From NCBI RefSeq assembly GCF_001577835.2, contig NC_029520.1, positions 47,218,381 through 47,282,380 of the forward strand: 64,000 bases of DNA, given 5' to 3'. Shown here in pieces: positions 58,481 to 64,000 of the stretch (positions are counted from its first letter, which is position 1; every line of letters begins with the position of its first letter). The notes under the pieces were generated by a model. It saw nothing but the letters and a program-made list of their open reading frames with translations. It was not told the DNA's origin and made no database searches. Source of the DNA: Coturnix japonica (lineage: Eukaryota > Chordata > Aves > Galliformes > Phasianidae). A program made the translations under genes and the position numbers.

Positions 58481-60407
58481 TTCAGGTGCCCTGAAGAAGT
58501 CTGACTTCACATCATTGCAGCCAGGAAGTGCCCTTCCTCAGAACTTCTTTAAAGACCAAAGAAACCAGCAGACACAGCAGAAGCTTCAGCCACCAGACTC
58601 CTATTTCCCATCTTGTGTGACTTCTGTTGTCAGCCTTTCACTTTGTGCACATTTTTGGTCTCAGCCCATTGCCTGCATAGATCTGATGCTCCTTGCTATG
58701 GGCTCTGTGCAAAACTAACATTAAGGGGCACCAGGATGCTGCAGGCTTCAATTTAACACAGCACCTAAACAACTGCCTGTGGGCACAGCTCTAGGAGGAA
58801 GGGTCATCTGACATCAGACTGTCTTGGTCCAAAGGAGAAAGTTTAGCTCTTTAAAAGATAAACAGCAGGACAATTTTCTGCCATTTCAGGGAGAAGAATT
58901 GGCCCAAGCAAGGGTCTGACAAATGACAGAGATGGCATAAAGTTTGTGGTAGCAATTTACTCTTCCGGCTCAGCTGCCTACAGCTTAGTTCAGGCTGAAT
59001 CAATTGCTTAAAATGCTTTGTGACTCGAGGTCTTAGGCAATGCAATTAGATCTGCGCCACTTTAGCAAGTAGACCTCTGTTAGAACAGAGCGGGATCCCT
59101 AGTGGCTGCTCCTGTTAGCACCTGGCAATGCAGTTTCAATAAATCTGAATCACAGAATCGGAATCAACAAATCTGCTTTCTTGATCTGCTGCTTGATGCA
59201 ATGGCAGCCTGGCAGTCTAATCCATTATTTCAGAGTGAAGAGAAGCAACACCTATTGTTGCTAAGAAACATATCGAGCTCAATCACAAAATCACTTGAAA
59301 GGCAGCATACATTATGAGATGAATTACTTCTTAATCCAGTAAGTAATTGATGATAGTCTAAAATGAAAAATCAGATTCAATCTGACGTTGGCCTTTTTCG
59401 GTAACCACCAGTTTACAAATAGTCCCTACATCCAAAAGACTATTCCATGTCTGGTGCTAAATTTCAGTTCACTTTATTTTGGCGTCTCTGAGAGGAGTTT
59501 GTTTATCGTAAAACTGCAGGGAATTTCCAGATGGAAAGGAGGAGTCAGTACTTACAAAGCTGGACTCTGAGCTTTTCAGCTTAGCCTTGTTTCTTTTTTT
59601 CTGAGAAGAAAAAAAAAAAAAGCAAAACAACAGTTCCCTTCTACGGGTGCTTTTCATCTGGCTGCGTAGGTGGTGTTTTCATGTAATAGTCTGATGGAGA
59701 TTAAAGGAAGTGAGAGTGCTACATATCTTTTATCAGCAGGGGGAATCCCAGCTCCTTAAAAAGCGTGTGCAACTAGACATGAGTAGCACCATTACAGGGT
59801 TCAAAAGAAAAACCAGCCCAAACAACCTCCTCCCCAAACCTTCCCTTGAGCTCCAGCAGGCATAAAACTGGGGCAGGTTCTTGACTGGGGATGCTGATGC
59901 TGGCTTTGGAGTGTGGTCTCAGGGCCTCACAAGCTGCTTGCTTCGCTCTGTTGCTCTTTGTTGAGTTCAAAGATATCCTGCTGGGTTGAAGCATTTCTCG
60001 CAAAGAGCTGCATAGCATCACTTTGGAGGCACAAAGAATGGAGACCACCAGACCATGGTGTATTTGGCCACTTCCTATGGTGTTTTGTCCCAGTTATCAA
60101 AGACTGTCCCTGAGAAGTGCCTCCTTTATTCCAGCGTCAGTGGAATGCATCTGGACTCCACAGAAGAGTCTGACTCTACATCATTCATATGTAAGGAGTA
60201 CACCTGTCTCGTACCAAAGGAACACACTTATTTCAGCCTTCTCACCTAAAGTAAAGAAGTTTTTAGTTCCTGGTATTTTCTTCACAAGTGAACTCAATGT
60301 ATCACTCTTTGAATGCTTTCTCAGTAGAAACACAGACAGCGAATATGGACCCACTTTCTGCTGAGCCCACATCTAAACCACATAATTTCCCTAGAAATCA
60401 CAATTTT

Positions 60408-60468
60408 CAGGGGGTTGGACTTGATGATCTCTACAGGTCCCTTCCAACCCCTACAGTTTTGTGACTCT
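60408..60468 (+). mobile_element. CR1 LINE 3' terminal fragment
   Basis: GGGGGTTGGACTTGATGATC and AGGTCCCTTCCAACCCCTAC, ending GTTTTGTGACTCTT. Confidence 0.88.
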
Positions 60469-63053
60469 TTTCAGCATCTGAGATTCAGCAAAAGAGAAAC
60501 CTTCAGCTGAGCCCCCATTGTCACCTTTTTCTTCAGCATGTACCTGTACCACCGCTGTAGTTCTAGTCCCCCCATCCAGTGGGGAGTATCCATTTGTGCC
60601 ATTTGGTTCCTAGGAGGCTTTGGGTTGTTCTGGAAAAGGACTGGTGAAGGGACAGAGGGGCGTAAGAAGGTGAGGTTTGTTCCTCTCTCATCCAAAGCAG
60701 GGCCAAGGACATGGAAAACTCATCTATGATTCAGAATGAAAGTGGCTGGGGGAACTGACATGGTGAGAGGGGAACTCGGTGCTCAGAAGGAAGTCCCAGA
60801 CCCTGATGCTGGGGCTATTTTTATTCCCTAGCTGTGCCAGATCTATCAGAGAACCAGTCCTGTTTGCCCTGGCCTTTGAGCTGCAGGTAGCTCATGGATT
60901 CCCTTAACCAGATTGCTCTGAAGGATGCACACAAGAACCTCGGAGTTACCAAATAGTTCTAATTTCACTGACTCATTTCTTCCATTCAATTACTTCTATT
61001 TTATATTGATTGGCCCATTTCTCCCTTCCACATGTGACAGACTGTTTTTCTGTTTCATATTGATTCCTTCACTTCATTGCTGAACTAGGATGTGGTTTTT
61101 AGCATGGTCTATGTGCACTGTTGACTTGGAAATCCCAACTGTTTGACCATGCAATAAACTCTTCATCAAAGGATTCAACTTGCATTCTTATTTTTCTGCC
61201 CACATTTTTTTTCTATTAGTGAATCTGGGTAATAACTTCCCTTGAGTTGGAGAACTTCTTAAACTTGAGTGATTAGAGAACTCAGTGCAGAACAGTCAGG
61301 TCACAGTCATGGCAGCCGATATCTGGAGAGCATCAGACTTTCCATCCAGCAGCTAAGGTCATGGTAATGAATGATCTCACCAGGGACTTTGTACCTGCTC
61401 TGTATTGGCTGCATGCACCTTTGGTACACCTCCCACTCTGAAGATCCCTGTGCACGTAGAAGTTTTATTTCCACAAACTGGACAATAATTTAATGAATAA
61501 TGGGTTTCACGAATAACTCTTTTTGGTCTTCTCCCCTTGTCTGACATCTGTAGCAGATTGTTCTCTAGATATTCTTCCTCTTCTACTCAGCTTCTTATAA
61601 ACCTGACTTAGCAGCAACTCACAAGCTGATAGCGATGATATAGAAAACCACAACCCACTCTGCCTTTCCTTAACAACAATTTTATTACTAAAATTGAGAA
61701 AGTCACTTCACCACCTCTCAGAGGCATTAATTGCATCAAATGCCTTCACGAGTAATAGATCTTCCTGTTTGTCTCATTATATCAACTTTCTAGTATTGAT
61801 ATAAATGGCTGAAAGTTCTCATTTTTGTCCTCACTTTGTCATGTTGAGTCGCTGTCTGCATGCAAAGTCGTGTCACATTCTCAGTCACTGTCTCTAAGTG
61901 CAGTTCTGTATTTGCTCTGCTGAGAACAGGCAGGTATGCGACAGCCATTTGTTCTTCTATTCCTGATGTAACTGTTCTTCTTAAAGAATAAAAGACAAGC
62001 AGAACAACACCAGACTGCCTTGTACCTGATGTGCTGGCTACCTTCTGCTTATTCCCAAGTCATTCGCTTTGCCTTCATGGTACCAAACACGCACTTAAAA
62101 TCACAACCTCTTTTTTTGTGTTCACGCTATTGTTTCATATCAGGTCCAGGTGGGTGAGAAGAAGACCTGAATGCTCATGAGAAAATAGATTGTTTTAGGA
62201 ATTTACGGGATCGATTTTGCTGATCTGTAGGCATTCACAAGAATATCTACAAGTGAGACTGACTCTAATCTGCTTGTGAGTCACATCACTGTTACAATAA
62301 TAAAAAATTAAATGTCAGCTAGAATATCTGGGTCAAGGGAGGGTGCTTGTGAGACAAGCTGTGGTTTTAAGAGTGCCTTACAAGGAGGTGAGAGGAAAGG
62401 GAGGGCACAGCACTAACAGTGATTGAACATGGAATTGAGAAAGGGAGAAATACAATAAGCCACCAAGCCTCCCACTGTACGAGCTGTGGTGGCCACCAGC
62501 ATAGCCCTGGCTGCCACATCCTGGCTCTCAGTTTGTAACAGGATGGTCAAAAGTAGTCAGGACTTGACCAGATTGAGAGACTGACCTTTCTGTTGGTTGC
62601 AGAGGACAGTACAGGATGGAATAATGTAAAACTTGTGAATGCAGACATCACCTGCATGAAGGCAAAAGGCTACACAGGCAGGTGGCTGCTGCAATCCCAT
62701 GACTCACAATGTGGACACTGTGTTGGATATTGTGATGACAACTGGATGGAGCCACCTGGAAGCAGTCGGAACTTGAAGGCAGAAATTTAATTTCTGCATC
62801 TCTTCTAAGAAGTCAGGATAAGACTTGAAGGTATTACAATCAGACAAGGTGCAAAAAAGACAAGACTGGATGAGTGGAGGGAGGCAAAGGGACTTCTTTA
62901 GTGGTGGCATTTTGGGCAGGCAGTCCAAAAAGAGATGAGGAATATGTGTCAGTAAAGGTTGGTGAGATAAAGGTGTAGATAGAAGATTTTACTGTGAGAA
63001 TAATGAGAAGAGTCCCAGAGGAGTTTGGATACGAAGACTCCACAACCTAGGGA

Positions 63054-63190
63054 GTTCAGGTTGGACGGGGCCCTGGGCAACCTGATCTAGTAAATGTGTA
63101 TGTTTGGTGGCCCTGCTAGGCAGGGGGGTTGAAACTACATGATCCTTGAGGTCCCTTCCAACCCGGGTCATTCTGTGATTCTGTGATTCA
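63054..63190 (+). mobile_element. CR1 LINE 3' end, young-looking copy
   Basis: It contains GTTGGACGGGGCCCTGGGCA, CCTGATCTAGTAAATGTGTA and the terminal ATTCTGTGATTCTGTGATTC. It closely resembles the copies at 15580-15800 and 27071-27378. Confidence 0.92.
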
Positions 63191-63351
63191 GCATCATGGA
63201 GTTACATTTCCATAGACAAAACCCTTCACACAAACTGCTTCTGTGTGTGCCAGCTCCCTCAGTGGGAAGGGCTAAGTTCAATCTATGGATCCCATGCTTT
63301 GGGGCTGAGCAGGGACCTGGATTTAGTACTAAACAGGACCTCTGCAAGACA

Positions 63352-63536
63352 AAGGTTTGGAACAGGTTGCCCAGAGAAGTGGTGGATGCCCTGTCCCTGG
63401 AGGCACCCAAGGTCAGGCTGGACAGGGCTCTGAGCAGCTGATGGAGCTGTGGGAGTCCCTGCTCATTGCAGGGGGTTGGACTGGATGGCCTGTAAAAGCC
63501 CATCCCAACCCAAACAATTCTGTGATTATATGATCC
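63352..63536 (+). mobile_element. CR1 LINE 3' end, older subfamily
   Basis: AGGTTTGGAACAGGTTGCCC, TGGTGGATGCCCTGTCCCTG and GGGGTTGGACTGGATGGCCT, ending ACAATTCTGTGATTATATGA. It is in the same orientation as the preceding CR1, about 160 bp away. Confidence 0.92.
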
Positions 63537-64000
63537 ATTTAAACAAAGTCTACCTACTTTTCTCAACAGTGAAGATCACTGTGTAGACAGCTCCCATAAG
63601 AAACACAAAACTCAGTGCACCCACTCTTGTTTGAATCCTCCACACCCTGAAGCGAGGAAGGAGAGCATTACTGATGGCCAAGAGGTCTGCATGGACTTTC
63701 CCTCCACCACTTGGCTTGGTGGTATCCTGTGGCCTTCCCAATGACTCAGAAAATTTCCTGTGCTGAAAGTCCAGTCTTTGCAGACCTCAAAATTTGAATT
63801 GCACAGGGAGGGTTTCAAAATGAAAATGAAGCTTTCTAGCTTCTCTCTGTCTGACTGGAAAATAGAGTAAGTCACCAGGAAAGCATGTGTCAGAGGGGAA
63901 CCCATCACCTGTCTGTCTCTGCCCTTCTTTCCCCAGGCAGAGCCCCTTACTTGCTGGAGAACCTGTACCAGTCTGGCTTGCCAGGGTCATCAGGCCACCA

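Larger units (their letters stand above)
43862..64000. other. Gene-poor region upstream of GPR132
   Basis: About 20 kb with no supported coding gene. It presumably holds more GPR132 leader exons and promoter, then intergenic DNA toward JAG2 (the human neighbour, no exon of which I can see). Contents are several CR1 fragments (55606-55710, 56731-56865, 58157-58480, 60408-60468, 63054-63190, 63352-63536) and an AT/GA microsatellite (57864-57895). Open frames up to ~217 codons (57448-58101 minus) show no domain I recognise. Confidence 0.55.

Noticed and set aside
1-64000. Endogenous retrovirus, LTR or other virus-like fossil
   Set aside because: I found no recognisable gag, pol or env similarity and no paired long terminal repeats; all clear interspersed repeats are CR1 ends.
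1-64000. CRISPR arrays, operons or phage-type systems
   Set aside because: Spliced genes, CpG islands and CR1 elements show vertebrate nuclear DNA; the short tandem repeats have no spacer structure.

Overview
The window looks like avian nuclear DNA, probably galliform and from the region orthologous to human 14q32.33. It is AT-rich, has two compact CpG islands, and its only abundant interspersed repeats are 3' ends of CR1 LINEs. Four protein-coding loci can be supported. No tRNA, rRNA, CRISPR array, bacterial-type operon or recognisable endogenous retrovirus was found. One 10-base N gap (8373-8382) marks a draft assembly.

Layout: (1) 1-5.4 kb, plus strand: the 3' part of CLBA1 (clathrin-binding box of aftiphilin containing 1). 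It has three phase-compatible exons ending at a stop at 3138-3140, plus a further pair of exon-like blocks (4727-4839, 4983-5208) that could form an alternative C-terminus. (2) 5.3-16.7 kb, minus strand: a SERTA-domain gene. Its coding sequence sits in one exon (8100-8942), it has a long probable 3'UTR, a ~7.5 kb intron and a CpG-island promoter near 16.6 kb. (3) About 21-29 kb, minus strand: CDCA4, with the coding sequence in one exon (22678-23427), a ~5.4 kb intron and a CpG-island promoter near 28.9 kb carrying YY1-like and CCAAT elements. (4) About 40.7-43.9 kb, minus strand: GPR132 (G2A), a class A GPCR encoded in one exon (42149-43261) with at least one predicted upstream noncoding exon. 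The stretches 29.6-40.7 kb and 43.9-64 kb hold no gene I can support, only CR1 fragments and simple repeats.

The order and orientation CLBA1(+), CDCA4(-), GPR132(-) match the human order as I know it (JAG2 would follow). The extra gene is the SERTA paralogue between CLBA1 and CDCA4. Its SERTA core is almost identical to that of CDCA4, but its C-terminal half resembles SERTAD2, so the two minus-strand genes look like an old tandem pair. CLBA1 is expected to act in clathrin/AP-1 trafficking, the two SERTA proteins in E2F/cell-cycle transcriptional control, and GPR132 as a proton/lipid-responsive receptor of leukocytes. They share a neighbourhood, not a pathway. I see no novel multi-gene system. 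The points most worth checking are the alternative CLBA1 3' end, the tandem SERTA gene, and the overlapping upstream ORF predicted in the GPR132 leader.
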